From the NCBI GenBank assembly GCA_964030785.1, contig OZ034974.1, positions 49,951,955 to 50,015,954 of the forward strand: 64,000 nucleotides of DNA, read 5' to 3'. Within the stretch, counting starts at the first letter, position 1, and each line of letters opens with the position of its first letter. Below are positions 12,045 to 24,221 of the stretch, piece after piece. The notes beneath the pieces are model-generated. The model saw only the letters and a list, made by a program, of their open reading frames with translations. It was not told the origin of the DNA and made no database searches. Origin of the DNA: Siderastrea siderea (Eukaryota; Cnidaria; Anthozoa; Scleractinia; Rhizangiidae). The position numbers and the translations under genes are program-made.

Positions 12045-12795
12045 ATTATTTTTAATTCACAGTCATTAACACTGTGTATTTCTCCTCAGTACAGTGTATT
12101 TAGTTGGTTTGACTTGTTTCTTTTGGGGTCTTAAATTATCTAGACCCTTGCTTATCCAGTCTATTCCCACGAGTTCCAGCAAAACTCAACTTTATGTGTA
12201 GCAGCAGTATACGATACATGCGAACTTTTTCTGAGTCAAATGCATGAGTTTTTTACATGTATGGTCCTTAAAGTGCGAGTACTTCCAAAGATTAGTTCAC
12301 AAGTTTCAGAGATGTCTACAAACAATTTAAACAGATAAAAGGCCCAAATGTGGTTCAAATGCAAGTTGTGGTGCACATGAAGAGTTCATAAGACTGCTAT
12401 CGTGATTTAAGAACTTTCTTATTACTCAAATTGAATGCCTTTGGGCAAAAATGTCCTTTATTAGTGTTTTTCCAGGGCAAAAATACGTCTCAAAATAATC
12501 AGGTTTTGGTTGGGCAATAGGGTGCCTCCCAGTTAAACCTAAAACAGGTAGTGTTTTCACAAGAAAGTTTGAGTTTGGCTGCAAAAAGGCTAATTTTTAA
12601 GGAAAAATTACCAAAAAGTCACAAACTGTTTCTTTCTGGAGCCTATCAGTAAGAGTGACTGTTTGCAAAGCAGTTTATCTTAAGCCTGCTAGCATAGATT
12701 AACAGGTTGGACCTGAGAAATAGGTGTGAATGGTAGTGTGAATGTTTTAGACCCACTGGCATGAGAATTGTGTAGTTTGACAGGTACACTGTGTA

Positions 12796-13041
12796 ATGCA
12801 CCTATCAATGTTCAGCCAGAGTGGGGGCCTCAGGCAGATGTAATACATTTTACCTCTTTTCCATCCCCATCCTCGGACCTGTATAAATCCAATATGTGTT
12901 GGAAAGGGAATTAAAACACCCAAAATGAGGGATCTCGCTCCAGGAAGGGGATTTTGTTCAAAAATTCTTCAAAAAAAAAAGTTAAATCTCCCCCTGCCCC
13001 CTTCCCCCACTGACCATTAGCTTAAATATTGATAGGTGCAT
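12796..13041. mobile_element. MITE with ATGCACCTATCAAT ends
   Basis: Ends ATGCACCTATCAATGTT and AATATTGATAGGTGCAT are inverted repeats that continue into GTGGGGG and CCCCCAC. The 246 bases between are non-coding. Located in RAD21 intron 1. Confidence 0.65.
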
Positions 13042-13353
13042 AACATGTGCATGCAAAAAATGGAAGTGAATGTTCCATTCAATATTTGTTGCTTGGCAAA
13101 TACATACCTTATTTGAAAACGATTGTAATCCTGGGTTACTGTAATCTTGCAACAAAGCAGCCATGTCTTGGCCTTGGGTGTTGTCTGTAAGATGCTGGAA
13201 GTTTTGCTACTTGAGGATACCACAGGCACCCGAAGCTTGGGGTGCCTGTGAGGATACCAGCCTTGGAAGAGCAGAGGCTGCAGTGACCTTATGCAGTACA
13301 GCAACCTGTGGGGATCCAAGTCATGCCATGTCTACTGCACTAAGCAGTGGAAA

Positions 13354-13465
13354 TGTTGTGGTTCAATTTTGTCCTTGGTTTAATTTTTATTCTCCTTTGT
13401 TTTAAGCTCATTATCACACATTACCATACACAAAATCAAAGGAAAATAAAAATTGAACCACAACA
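13354..13465. mobile_element. Hairpin MITE, second member of the TGTTGTGG family
   Basis: Starts TGTTGTGGTTCAATTTT and ends AAAATTGAACCACAACA-like. It is homologous to 3424-3539. In RAD21 intron 1. Confidence 0.6.
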
Positions 13466-13778
13466 GATATACTTCAATGTGGTATCAACTGAGGTGTTCT
13501 GAGGTAAAACTAGCCACTATAAAGAGATGGAATGTCAGCTTTTGAATCTCTTTATCATGGCCGATTAACCTTACATAAATTCAGTTGGTATCTATTACGT
13601 GTTTCACTTCCTTCCTTATGCAGCAGCACAGCTCCCACAGAAACTAATCCCTTTTACCCTTCATCATGAACACAGGACATGCCATAAATAAACTAATTTT
13701 CCCCTTTGGCTAAAAAGCATGTTTTTTTCTCCTTCCTTTCAGGTAGAAGATAACTTGTAGCACTTTTTAACCAACACC

Positions 13779-16700
13779 ATGTTCTATCATCAATTTATCT
13801 TGGCTAAGAAAGCCCCTTTGGCCAGGGTATGGCTTGCTGCTCATTGGGAGCGAAAACTCAGCAAGGCTCTTGTCTCTGAGACAGACTTACCGTCATCTGT
13901 TGAGAGTATTATCTCGCCCAAAGTTAAACTTGCTTTGAGAACATCAGGCCATCTTCTTCTTGGAGTTGTCAGGATATATTCCAGGAAGACAAAGTATCTG
14001 TTGGCTGATTGCACTGAGGCATTTGTTAAAATCAAGATGGCTTTCCGACCTGGAGTGGTTGATCTGCCTGAAGAGGGAAGAGAGCTTGCATTCTCTGCTG
14101 TCACATTGCCAGAAGTTTTTACAGACCTTGATATGACATTACCCGAACTCAAGTAGGTGCTTTTTTATGATTTTTCCAACTGTTTATTTGACCTTTTTTC
14201 TCGGGAGCGGGAGACTGCCCAAGCTGGAGTTGGTCGTTCAAGGGTTTCATTAAGGTTTTAGGCCGCAAGGTATTACTGGATTTCACAGGCAGGAAAAATT
14301 TTCTGAATTTAACTTCTTTGTAACAAAGAAAACGTAGTCGAATCGCTCAAAGCAGCCAGGTAAATTCACTTCCACTGGCATTCAGTTTGCAGGTGAAACC
14401 CCTGGTCATTTGACATGTTCAGTAAATGTAACAAGATGTTGAGGGTGGGTTGTAGTGTTAGGGTAACCATGTATTGCTGCTGAAAAGCCCACATTAGGGA
14501 GTATCAACAAAGTATGTATGTATGCATGTATATACTGGAATAGCATCCCACCCTAAGAGAGTACATTATACTCACGTGTTTGTTGCTTTAAAACAAGTCT
14601 TTGGCTGTTTTTAAATGCTGGCTGATTAGCTATCAGCTGGGCTTCCCTAGTCTATTAGACTCCATCTTTTACTCTAATAGATTTAACCATAACCTGTAGC
14701 TAATAAGATAGGAACTACAGTTGAACCTCTTCTTACAGATGCCTCCAAAACATGGGCACCTTTTTGGTGGTAGGGACAGTTCAACTGGTTCAACAAAAAA
14801 GCCATTCACGTACAGTATAAACCGTACCTCTACAATACAGACAATAAACTGTATCTCTTTGATCCTATATAAAGACTGTTTTAAAGTGCCACTGGGACCA
14901 GAATTTTGGTATTCCATATTTTTTGCATTTTCGAAAATAGTCTGTGGGTGTTAGTCACCATGCCAAATTTCAACTCATGACGATGACTGGAAGTCGCTTT
15001 TTTTGGACATTTTTTGTCGAGATTTTACAGCCGCCATTACTGGCCCTTGTTCCGGAAGCTGGCTTGCGAATTAGCGGAAGTGATGTTAGAGGCTCAGCTC
15101 AAACCAAGTCAGGCTTCATTCGGTTACTTGCCACAGGAAATGTAACTGTTGTTGAGGGACAATTTCGTGCCAACTGTTTGCTGTACGGCCTTGAAATTTT
15201 CGTTGCTGCAGCAGTTATGAAGGGTATTACTTGTGTTGTACAATGCTACAATAAAATCCAACCACCGACCTGGTATTTCGCTTCAACAAAGCCTTGCGAG
15301 TGGACCCGCAATGGAAAAATGATTAATGTTCGTACTCACACACAGTACAATTTTCAACAAGTGTCTCCAGGGGGCTGTTCATGTCGAAGGATCCCAGAAG
15401 TCGATTATTCCATTGTCCATTCCAACTATATGGAAAGAAAGATCCTGAAAAAATGAGAGGAAAGGTACCTAATCTTAATGTAGTTGAAGTGATAGTTTGT
15501 CTCTTTTTCAACACATCCACCATTGTGCAAAACTTCTTTTCTTTTAACTTATTTTAAAATTTATTTTGCTTGTGGAAAATCCTTTCAGTTCTGCCGTCTT
15601 CTACTAGCGCGAAGATCTTCGGCGTAGTCCTCATAAAATGCATCCCGGGCGAATGCAGGACCACCGTGATTAAGCCAATAGTTTGTGTTGCTTAGCTTTT
15701 TTTCTTTTTTTTTTATTCCCACGTGTTAATTTCAAAGCAGTTACATGTATCGCTTAGAAGCATGGACAGTTATTTTATAGCATACCATCCTGAATGTTGA
15801 NNNNNNNNNNNNNNNNNNNNNNNNNNNNNNNNNNNNNNNNNNNNNNNNNNNNNNNNNNNNNNNNNNNNNNNNNNNNNNNNNNNNNNNNNNNNNNNNNNNN
15901 NNNNNNNNNNNNNNNNNNNNNNNNNNNNNNNNNNNNNNNNNNNNNNNNNNNNNNNNNNNNNNNNNNNNNNNNNNNNNNNNNNNNNNNNNNNNNNNNNNNN
16001 GAAACTTTTCTCCTTATTCCTTGTCGCCGAAGAGTCGATTGACATTGTTGTTCGAAATATATAAAGGCTTCGATCATGTCGATAGGTCAGCTCATCTTGC
16101 GTGGAAATTTAAGTTAGGAAAAATATCACACGCCACTATTTGTCTAAGGGTTTTACAATGTTATTTCTTTTAACTGTCATAGCAATCTTAGTAAATGAAC
16201 TACGAAGAAAAATGATTAGATATCAAGTGAAAGCTTCATTTCCTTGGCGGTCCACATGTTGTTGTTGAGCAGTAGAAAATTTTCCTTGTGGCTTTGATTT
16301 GCAGGACAAATATTTAGATTCCAGTCACACAAGGCCTCCAGTTCTTAAAAAAAGGTCTTGGTTTATTTCACTTTTTTTGGCTCAGGTTAAGAATTCTGCA
16401 AAAAACTGTTCAAAATATTTAGTAATGCCAAGCACTTGTGTTTCAATGCATTAATAATAATAATAATAATAATAATAAAATATTTATATAGCGCCAATAT
16501 CCTAAAAGTTCAAAAGCGCTTTACAGAAGTAACGTTAAAAATATTAAAAACACTATTAAAAAATAAATATAAAAATAGTTAAAAAGTTACAAAAAAAAAT
16601 GCTTAAAATCTTAAGACTAATAAAAAAAGTTGCTAAAAAATTATAAAAATGCTTTTTTAAAAAGGAAAGTTTTAAGTTTATGTTTAAAAAGGGACACTGA

Positions 16701-19700
16701 GGAGCTGTTCTTGATGTCAGAAGGCAGAGTATTCCAGAGTGTAGGAGCTGCCACGGAGAAAGATCTTGCGCCATATGTTTTCAAATTGAAATGCGGAATT
16801 GAAAGAAGGTCTTTTGAAGATGAACGTAGCTGACGAGGTGGAGTGTAAGGAGTAAGAAGATCGCGAACGTATGTAGGTGCCAGATCGTTTAGAGCCTTGT
16901 ACGTGATGAGTAGAATTTTAAAGATGATGCGATAATTAACAGGAAGCCAGTGGAGATTTAACAAAATAGGTGTGATGTGTTCGTGTTTTCTTGAGAGGGT
17001 AATGAGACGAGCGGCGGCATTCTGGACGTGCTGTAACTTTTTTATTAGACAGTTCGGTAAGCCATAGAGTAAAGAATTGCAGTGATCCAATTTTGAAGAT
17101 ACAAACGCATGAACAAGTATTTCAGTAGTGGTGGATGACAGGTACTTTCTTATATTGCTGATATTACGGAGATGATAAAAAGATGATTTGCAAATACTTG
17201 CAATATGCTCATTGAAACGAAAATGATCGTCAAAAATGACACCAATATTTCTTGCTTTCTGCGAGGAGCGGATGGTCTCACGACCACTGTACTATGATGG
17301 ACAGGATAAGCTTCATGAGCTAACTGCCAGATGGCTACAGCATTACGGCTCTTCAAGAAAGTTTCCCATACTATGCTAAGAATGACCAAAAATCTCAATG
17401 CTTTACAATATATAATGAATATAAACAACGGCAAACAAAACATAGCTTCTTTTATTTCTCCAATGAAGCGAACAATAAAATCAATCAACCAATGCTTGAG
17501 AATTTGCGAGCATCAAATTCTAGAGTTTTTATAGGTGTTTTGTCTAAATTTCCAAAGCTTGAAACATCAATTTTTCGAATAGCTGGAGAGCCATTTATCC
17601 GTTGGATAAGAGTTATCCGCTCTTTGAGCAACTTGTGCCTGAACTGTAATCACTGTATAAGCATTATTTCACACATATTTTGAACTCCTGCCAATAAGGC
17701 GAGAAAAACAACTTTGAACAGTTTGTTTACAAGCTTATAAGCTGAAATCTCCTGACATCAGTTCTTACATCATACAGTAAGAAAAATTCTTCATTTGCCA
17801 AATTAAATGAATCCTCTGATGCTTCGGAAGCTAAAGACTGTTCCAAATCGTAGAAATTCTCTTTGGAGGTTTCGCAGTTGATGGTAGGCATCTTGAGTCA
17901 AAACACAAGGAAACGCGACTGAGGTGAGCCTCTGACATCACAAGCTATTAAATTGCGCAGTCACCCAGGAACACGTTCTCAGTAATGGCAGACACATTTT
18001 ACATAACTTTGGGGCTAAAAAATATTAGGATGGATGGTTTCTTGTTCAGTTTTCTGGGTAAATATAGACACAACGTGATATTCTGCGACAGAATTTGGCA
18101 GAAATAAACCTACGAATTTTGGTCTCAGTGGCACTTTAAAGTTATTGCAGGCTAGTTAAAGGATGTTGTACGTGACAGTTAATGTCTATTGTTCTTCAGT
18201 GAGGTGGAAATCCATGCCCAGTTCACTCTAAACCAGGGACGAATTGAGGAAATAACAATGAAAGAAGACATAATCACCAACAACTTCATTGGTGATGATG
18301 GGTTCGGAGACATGATGTTTGAAGGAGAACTGGAGCCAGAATTGGCAAGGGCAGGATCTGCTCTAGATGAGCCACTGTACCAGTCAAATGATATCTCCAA
18401 GATAAGCACTATTGATGATGGAGAACCGAAGGCAATCACTGACTCAACTTTGGAAAGGAGCAAACTAGGTATTTGGACACGTATCAGGGCTGTCATTAAG
18501 GGTCGTAAACGTAACACCTGTTACAGCTGAGTACGCTTGATGGGACCTCAGCGTTACGGGTGAACTTGTTACTTGTTGGTTCAATTTACTCACAAGGCAA
18601 CAAGTTTGTTATGAGTGTAAAAATCAGGTACACTGTAGCAAGGAAATCGAACCAGGATTCGTGATAATAATAAAACTAAAACGTTCTCTGGTTAAAAATT
18701 GTTTGAAAATCTATAAACTTTCGACAACCGTCCTGTTGTCTACAACGGAAAAAAGCGACTATGTAAAATGAATAGGGTACGTCTTCATTCAGATTTTAAA
18801 ATGTAGTTGGGATTTAATGGCAGCCTATTTTTTGCTTTGTAAATACAAGTCCATTTTTTTCTCTTTGCCAGACATAGCTCTTGATGAACCAATCAGAGAC
18901 GATGGTTTTGGTGGCGAGGGTGTGGACTTTCTTGCTGATGGTTTTGGAGATGAACTTGGTGGAGATGCACTTGTGCCTGGTTTTGATGATTTACCAACCA
19001 CAGTTGCTGCTGCAGATGTTACCCTAGAGCCTGTAGACACAAACTTAGTTGAGGATAAGGAGAGTCCTGTCCCCGAAGCTGCTCAAGAAGAGGGTGAGCA
19101 TTATTTTACTGTCATGTTCTCGGGCCTGCCAACTGCAAGATAGTTTTATGCACCATGCTATTGCCCTTTGCAGTGCTTTCAATAAGCACCAATGATTGGC
19201 GAAAAGTGTCTGCAAATTCGCTCAAGGAAGTCGGCTACTATTTTCCCTAAATTGAAGTAATTAAAGAAAGATTTCTTTCAAACCTTGTTGATGCAGTCGG
19301 CTACTCTACTCAGACTAGCTGCCTACTTCAAATTCTATTGAAACCCCTGCCTTTGGATACAAGATGCAATTCTCAGTTTCACACAGTAAATTTACAGATG
19401 TCTTGAAATGGACTTTAGCGATGTAAAAGTTGTTGGACATGAAGCGAATTTTCATGGTTGTCAACTCAAGATCAGAATGCAGGGAACGACCACATCGCCA
19501 TTCCAGAGGTGTACAAATCTCTGGCTCGCGCTTAAGTCCCGTGACATATTTGAAACATTACGCGCAACTTGTTTAACAGCTTTCTAGCATGCGCATGCAC
19601 ATGCCATAATTTTGAATCACACATAATAACAATCTCTTTTCAAACTGATGAAGGTGTAAACATTAGCTGAAGCATCTTTTAGCAAGTTTAAAAAATCATG

Positions 19701-21663
19701 TCAGTGTCAAACTCTTTCACCACTAAGCCTACTGTCTTGTTGACTCCACCAGATATTTGCAATGTGAAAAAAATGATGTTTCTTCAATAATATAACTTGT
19801 GTCGAAAAATGGTTCTGTATACTCTTATACAAAAGAGTCCTGTCCAGTTTCTTAAAAAATCGTGTGCCTGGTTATGACCACAAATTGAAACTTGCCATTT
19901 GCTACCGTGTAAAATTCCCCCCCCCCCCTCCCAAAAAAAAAACAGACTTACTGAAAAATTTCCAGTAAAGGCATACCATAGAAAGGTTTATCATGCACTC
20001 AAGCACAATTACACTGTTTCAAAACTAAAATTTCACATACATGTAAGACTTTTGAAGGTATTCTCAGGGCTCGAGACTAACTTTTCAGCTTAGTAGCCTA
20101 GTGGCTAGTGACAGGTTTGATTTCACTAGCCAAAATAAATTTTCACTAGCCAGACCTTTTTTTTGCATAATTTCATGCTGTGTTCAATATGTCTAATTTT
20201 GAGGCTGAGTTAAGAACTGTAAACATGCTTCTCTGTAATCTCAAGGGTGAGTAACTGGAATGTTGACCATTCTTTCCAAAGGTTAAAGATCCTCACACAA
20301 ATACAAAGTAATATGTGCCTTCAGGGCAAATACTCAGGCGCGATGTAGTTCAGGTCTCTCTTTTCTGTTTCGGTCAGATCATGACGAATAACTCGAACAC
20401 TTAACCTAATATGAGCATGTCATCGTACGGAGAAATGGTGGGAAGACAAGACTAACATTGTACGAAGTTGTAAGGCACGGAGAAACGTCAAAAAGACAAA
20501 ACTGATACAGCACTCAACTCACGCACGGAAAAAACATCTGCAAGAGAAGACTTGGAAATTATAAGCGTGTTGAAGTGCGGAGAGGAAACGAAACTAATAA
20601 GGTTCGAACTTACTAGGGTACGGAGAAACGTTAGAGAATTCATATCAAACACGTTGGTTGCAGATGCACTACAGTAGGGAGAGACACTGTCAACGTACCA
20701 AGATACAGAGACAAGTTGAGGAGACACTAAGACTATTAAAATACGCAACTACTAACTTACGAAGAAACGTTATTGGACAAAACTACTTCCGGAAGAACGT
20801 GTAACGTATGGAAGAACGCCGAACGGACAAACCTATTACGGTGGGACAATAAATTACGGAGAAACGAAGGGAGGACAACTTAAATCGCACTAATGTACGG
20901 ATAAGCGTTGAGACGACAAGACATATCTTATGAACACACTAACGTACAGAGAAACGCTAAGAAGTGTAGACTTATCGTGTAAATGTACTAACACACTGAA
21001 AACCTTGGGAAGACAAGAACAATGTTGTGCGAAAGTGCTAACGTACGAAGAAACGTTGAGAAGACTAAACTAATAAATCGACGAACCTACTTACATACGG
21101 AGAAATATTGTGAAGACGTTACGTAGAGAGAAACGCTGGGAAGAGAAACTAATGGAGCACGAACGTGGCAATTAATGGAAAAAAGTCGATAAGAGAAGAC
21201 TAAAGAATTGAACGTACATTTACTAACGTGTAGACAAATATCATATGAACGCACTAATGGACCTTTCAAAGAAACGTATGGTGAAACGTTCTGTAGCCTG
21301 CGTAGCAAGCGTTTCCGTGGGGTTTCAGAGCAAAAAAAGTCCGAAAAACCTCACGGAAACGCTTGCTACGCAGGCTAAACGTTCTGAAGACGGCTAATTT
21401 CGTTCGAACGTAGTAATGACACAGAGACTGAAACGTTGCCAACTGCGACAAGAATTAGTAGGGAGAAATATTGAGAGGACAAAACAAGTATCAGACGAAA
21501 ATTATGATATCCTTTTACGGAATAAGTTTTAGTTTCTGTTCACTCAATTTGCTTTTGTCAGTTTGGCTTCCACCCGGTACTTTAGTGCTTTGAAATTTTC
21601 ACTAGCCAAAATGGCTAGTACAAGCGCAAAACTTACTAGCCAAAACAGAATTTCTACTAGCCT

Positions 21664-21697
<34 letters not shown>

Positions 21698-23853
21698 TAT
21701 TCTCCATTTGAAACGATTGATATGACGTAAGATTATGTCTAATAATTTCTTCATTGAAGGACTGTTATTTAATTACTTTGATAACACCAAATTTTACCTC
21801 TAGTTTTGTACTTTTGGTAGTACTTTTTTCAGATGTTTTGATAAAATTGAAGTATACAAAAAATACATAATGTAATAATAAATAAATTGAAAAGACAAAT
21901 TCACCCCTGTAACCTTTCAAAATTAATGCAGGATTTGGCCCAGTGGCATGGCCTAGCTCTAACCCTGAAAGGTGCTGTGATGGTGTTAAAAGTTCATGCT
22001 TTGATGGTTCAATCTGTATTACAGTGGAACCTCGATTTAATAAACCTCTATATAACAAAGTCCTTGGTATAACAACATTATTTTTCAGCCAAGTAATAGA
22101 CAGTGTAATGTAAAGGAACCTCGAAATAACAAACCCTCGATAGAACAAACTAATTCCCCAGTCCCTTGGCACCTCCTCGTTAATTCAAGGTTTCACTGGG
22201 TTGCTAGAGAGGGGGTGTTACATTTACAGTACACAAGGTATTGTTTTGCGCAACTGCTATGAAAAGTTGACCATGCAGACTGAGCATTTGCAAAGAACTA
22301 AGATGGGTCAGGAGGAAACTGCAAGACAAATTGCATACAGAAGCAGGGGTGTGGCACTGCATTATGCTGCAAAAAAGTAGCAGCAATCATTGTATCCTAT
22401 AGAAGTATATTCAACTCTGTTACCAGTGCAGCAACTTGTGTCACAACTCATCTGCTGCAAGGTACAGTTTTATGTCACACTTTGTGGTGTTTGTGCAACT
22501 GGGCATTGCAGGGAAGTTGCACAAAAACTGTGCAGAGTAACATAACCTTTTCTAGCAACTATTTGTGGAACAAAATTGTGATTCAGGTTGCCTGTTGTAA
22601 CATACACCAAAACATTCAACCTTGCATGCTTTCCGTTACTACAATCATTGTAAAAAGTACAACCAAGTTCTACTTCTTGCCGCAATTGCAGCAACGAAAA
22701 AAAAACGAAGAAATGTTTTTTGCAAGGTACATGTTACACTGAGTAGTTTTTTTGTTGCAAGACAAGTTGCATAAAACATGCGTGAACTTTATTTTGCTGC
22801 AGTCAAAGACAAAAATTTGGTTGGAACTCCAAAAGGGCACATAATGTAACTTGCTTGCTTTATGTCTTTCAAGAATCAGTCAGAATTAAAACAAGACAAC
22901 TTATATGTTGCTGATTGTTTTAAACAGGTGTTAATGAGACAGGAAATGAAACGACCCTGCTGCACAATGAAGCTGAAGCCTTTGTTCTTGAGCCTGTGGA
23001 AGTTGTTCAAAAAAAGAAGCGAAGTCGACGGAAAAGGAAACTAGTCGTTGATGAAGAAAAAATTTTAGCAACAGAAGCCATTAAGTCTCAACTCTCCGAC
23101 ACAGCCGACATTGTCAAACCTGCAACACTTGCTCCACCCACCAAATGCAGAATGAAGCTCAAAATCTCATCGACTGTGGAAAAGCTTTTTGCCTTGCCCG
23201 GCACTGAGGTCCTTGCGTCATCTGTTGTAGATGCCTTTACTTGTAACCTTAGCAAGGTGCTAAGCACAGATTCTGACAATCCAGAATCTGAGGAAAAAAT
23301 GGACATTGATGAGGAACCAGAAATTGCTAGAGAAGAGGAGGACGTGTCAGGCATTTATGAACGAAGTAAACGGTCGTCAGTATCTTTTGCCAATGAGGAG
23401 GCCAATGTGACTGTTATCCCTGAGGAACCTATAGATCATACTCTTGAGGAATATGAACGACCAGTGGAGGAAGAGGAACAATTCTTAGCTGGTGGAGTAG
23501 ATGATATTTATCCGGCTAACAGAGATGAGCTTGAGGATAATGAGCTGCAAGCAGAATCAACAGCATCTGAAGGAAACGAAGAGCAGCATAGCTCGGAGTC
23601 AAGCGAACAGATAGAAAACCGACGCTGGACAAAACGTACCCAACAGCTATTACACACGCTGAAGAGAGAATTCCAGAAAAAGGATGTGGTTAACTTTGAA
23701 AGCTTGGTACACAAGAGCAACAGGAAGCAGGCTGCATACAAATTTTACAGCTGTCTTTTGCTCAGCAAAGAAAGCAGCATTGTCATTGAACAGAAAAAGC
23801 CATTCGGAGACATTAAAATTTCAAAGGGACAAAAATTCGATATGGCATGTTAA
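13779..23853 (+). CDS. RAD21: RAD21/SCC1 cohesin kleisin subunit
   Basis: RAD21 is the kleisin that closes the SMC1-SMC3 cohesin ring and is cut by separase at anaphase. Coding exons are 13779-14152, 18200-18468, 18872-19093 and 22928-23853, all with GT/AG borders and consistent phase; they join to 596 residues (human is 631). Residues 1-110 are a very well conserved Rad21/Rec8 N-terminal domain ([41 protein letters not shown]). The next exon carries [15 protein letters not shown]. The middle is acidic and includes [10 protein letters not shown] and LAPPTK. The C-terminal winged-helix, about 520-590, carries [13 protein letters not shown] and [12 protein letters not shown] separase-like site with Arg175 aligns with the first human site. 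Introns are TE-laden. Confidence is very high for identity and good for exon borders; a small extra exon cannot be excluded. Confidence 0.95.
15801..16000. other. Assembly gap (200 N)
   Basis: Exactly 200 N, probably a placeholder of arbitrary size. ORFs translated through it as X are meaningless. Confidence 0.99.
16445..17287 (-). pseudogene. 5'-truncated non-LTR retrotransposon (CR1/L2-like), 3' end of ORF2
   Basis: The minus strand encodes the typical C-terminal stretch of a CR1/L2-type ORF2: [81 protein letters not shown] and [10 protein letters not shown]. It begins near 17287, has no upstream reverse transcriptase core, and ends in a (TAA)n tail at 16450-16478 with the AAGCGCTTTACA motif just inside. 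It is therefore a dead-on-arrival 5'-truncated insertion, nested in the 14880-18140 element. Confidence 0.9.
18469..18871. other. RAD21 intron 3
   Basis: 403-base intron between RAD21 coding exons 2 and 3, donor G|GTATTT and acceptor TTGCCAG. No other feature. Confidence 0.8.
20380..21520. repeat. Degenerate ~50-bp tandem repeat inside the hAT element
   Basis: About twenty diverged units share ACGGAGAAACGTTGAGAAG followed by ACAAAACTAAT and a variable CGCACTAACGT linker. Examples of the ACGGAGAAACG core or close variants are near 20418, 20477, 20620, 20855, 21098 and 21120. It fills most of the element interior and is interrupted by an 84-bp MITE. Confidence 0.75.
21294..21377. mobile_element. 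84-bp hairpin MITE nested in the hAT element
   Basis: Near-perfect palindrome: TAGCCTGCGTAGCAAGCG on the left, CGCTTGCTACGCAGGCTA on the right, and a loop of about 25 bases. Flanked by AACGTTCTG on both sides (21285-21293, 21378-21386), a perfect 9-bp target duplication. The ends match those at 29632 and 45250. Confidence 0.9.
22022..22198. mobile_element. Degenerate pogo/Tigger-like MITE
   Basis: The left end CAGTGGAACCTCGATTTAA and the right end reverse complement CAGTGAAACCTTGAATTAA form an imperfect TIR of the pogo/Tigger style, and ACCTCGA words recur internally. No TA duplication is visible, so the classification is tentative. Confidence 0.5.
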
Positions 23854-24019
23854 AGTAGAGTGACTGATTTTTTTAGATGTTTGCGTAGCTGTGTAATTAG
23901 ATTATGTAACCCAATGCCTTTTAGTTTTGCAGGGATAAGAATCTAACAATTATGCAGAAAGGTCAGTAAAATTGTCAACAATACATGCAAATAGGACTTT
24001 CACATCTCCATTCCTTGGT
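23854..24019 (+). other. RAD21 3' UTR start
   Basis: Sequence directly after the RAD21 stop. The 3' UTR probably continues past the MITE at 24020; AATAAA-like signals occur near 24260 and 24556. The end cannot be fixed without transcripts. Confidence 0.4.
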
Positions 24020-24212
24020 TAGACTACGAGCAGTCTCTCTTTCAGGGATAGTAGAGGGAAATGAACAAGCGAGTGGTTGCTACTCGAGCCGCTACTACAC
24101 TAGTGGCTCGACATGTACGTCACATTTTAATGTGGCAGGCCAATTCGCGTTCACTCACTTATTTGTTTTCCTCGACTATCTCTGAGCGGAAAGAGGGACT
24201 GCTCGTAGTCTA
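24020..24212. mobile_element. 193-bp hairpin MITE with 9-bp TSD, 170 bases after the RAD21 stop
   Basis: Ends TAGACTACGAGCAGTC and GACTGCTCGTAGTCTA are exact inverted repeats extending into CTCTTT/AAAGAG. The flanks TTCCTTGGT (24011-24019) and TACCTTGGT (24213-24221) are a 9-bp duplication with one mismatch. Confidence 0.85.
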
Positions 24213-24221
24213 TACCTTGGT

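Larger units (their letters stand above)
14880..18140. mobile_element. 3.26-kb TIR element in RAD21 intron 2, containing a gap and a LINE fragment
   Basis: Inverted ends TTTAAAGTGCCACTG (14880) and CAGTGGCACTTTAAA (ending 18140) are followed by GGACCA/TGGTCT and further weaker pairing. Coding-like pieces lie inside: a plus-strand frame 14944-15456 of 170 codons, a minus-strand piece near 15595-15690, and a minus-strand ATG-started piece from 17892 ([18 protein letters not shown]). I recognise none of them. No clear target-site duplication is visible. The 200-base N run and the LINE insertion make its real length unknown. Confidence 0.55.
20066..21696. mobile_element. 1.63-kb hAT-like non-autonomous element with perfect 8-bp TSD
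   Basis: The terminal inverted repeats AGGGCTCGAGACTAAC and GTTAGTCTCGAGCCCT are exact over 16 bases. Both ends are flanked by GTATTCTC (20058-20065 and 21697-21704), a perfect 8-bp duplication typical of hAT elements. Subterminal regions are rich in CTAGCC and CACTAGCCA. There is no transposase; the interior is a degenerate tandem repeat (separate entry). Lies in the last RAD21 intron. Confidence 0.9.

Noticed and set aside
15770..16077. ORFs translated through X residues
   Set aside because: They cross the 200-N assembly gap and have no real sequence.
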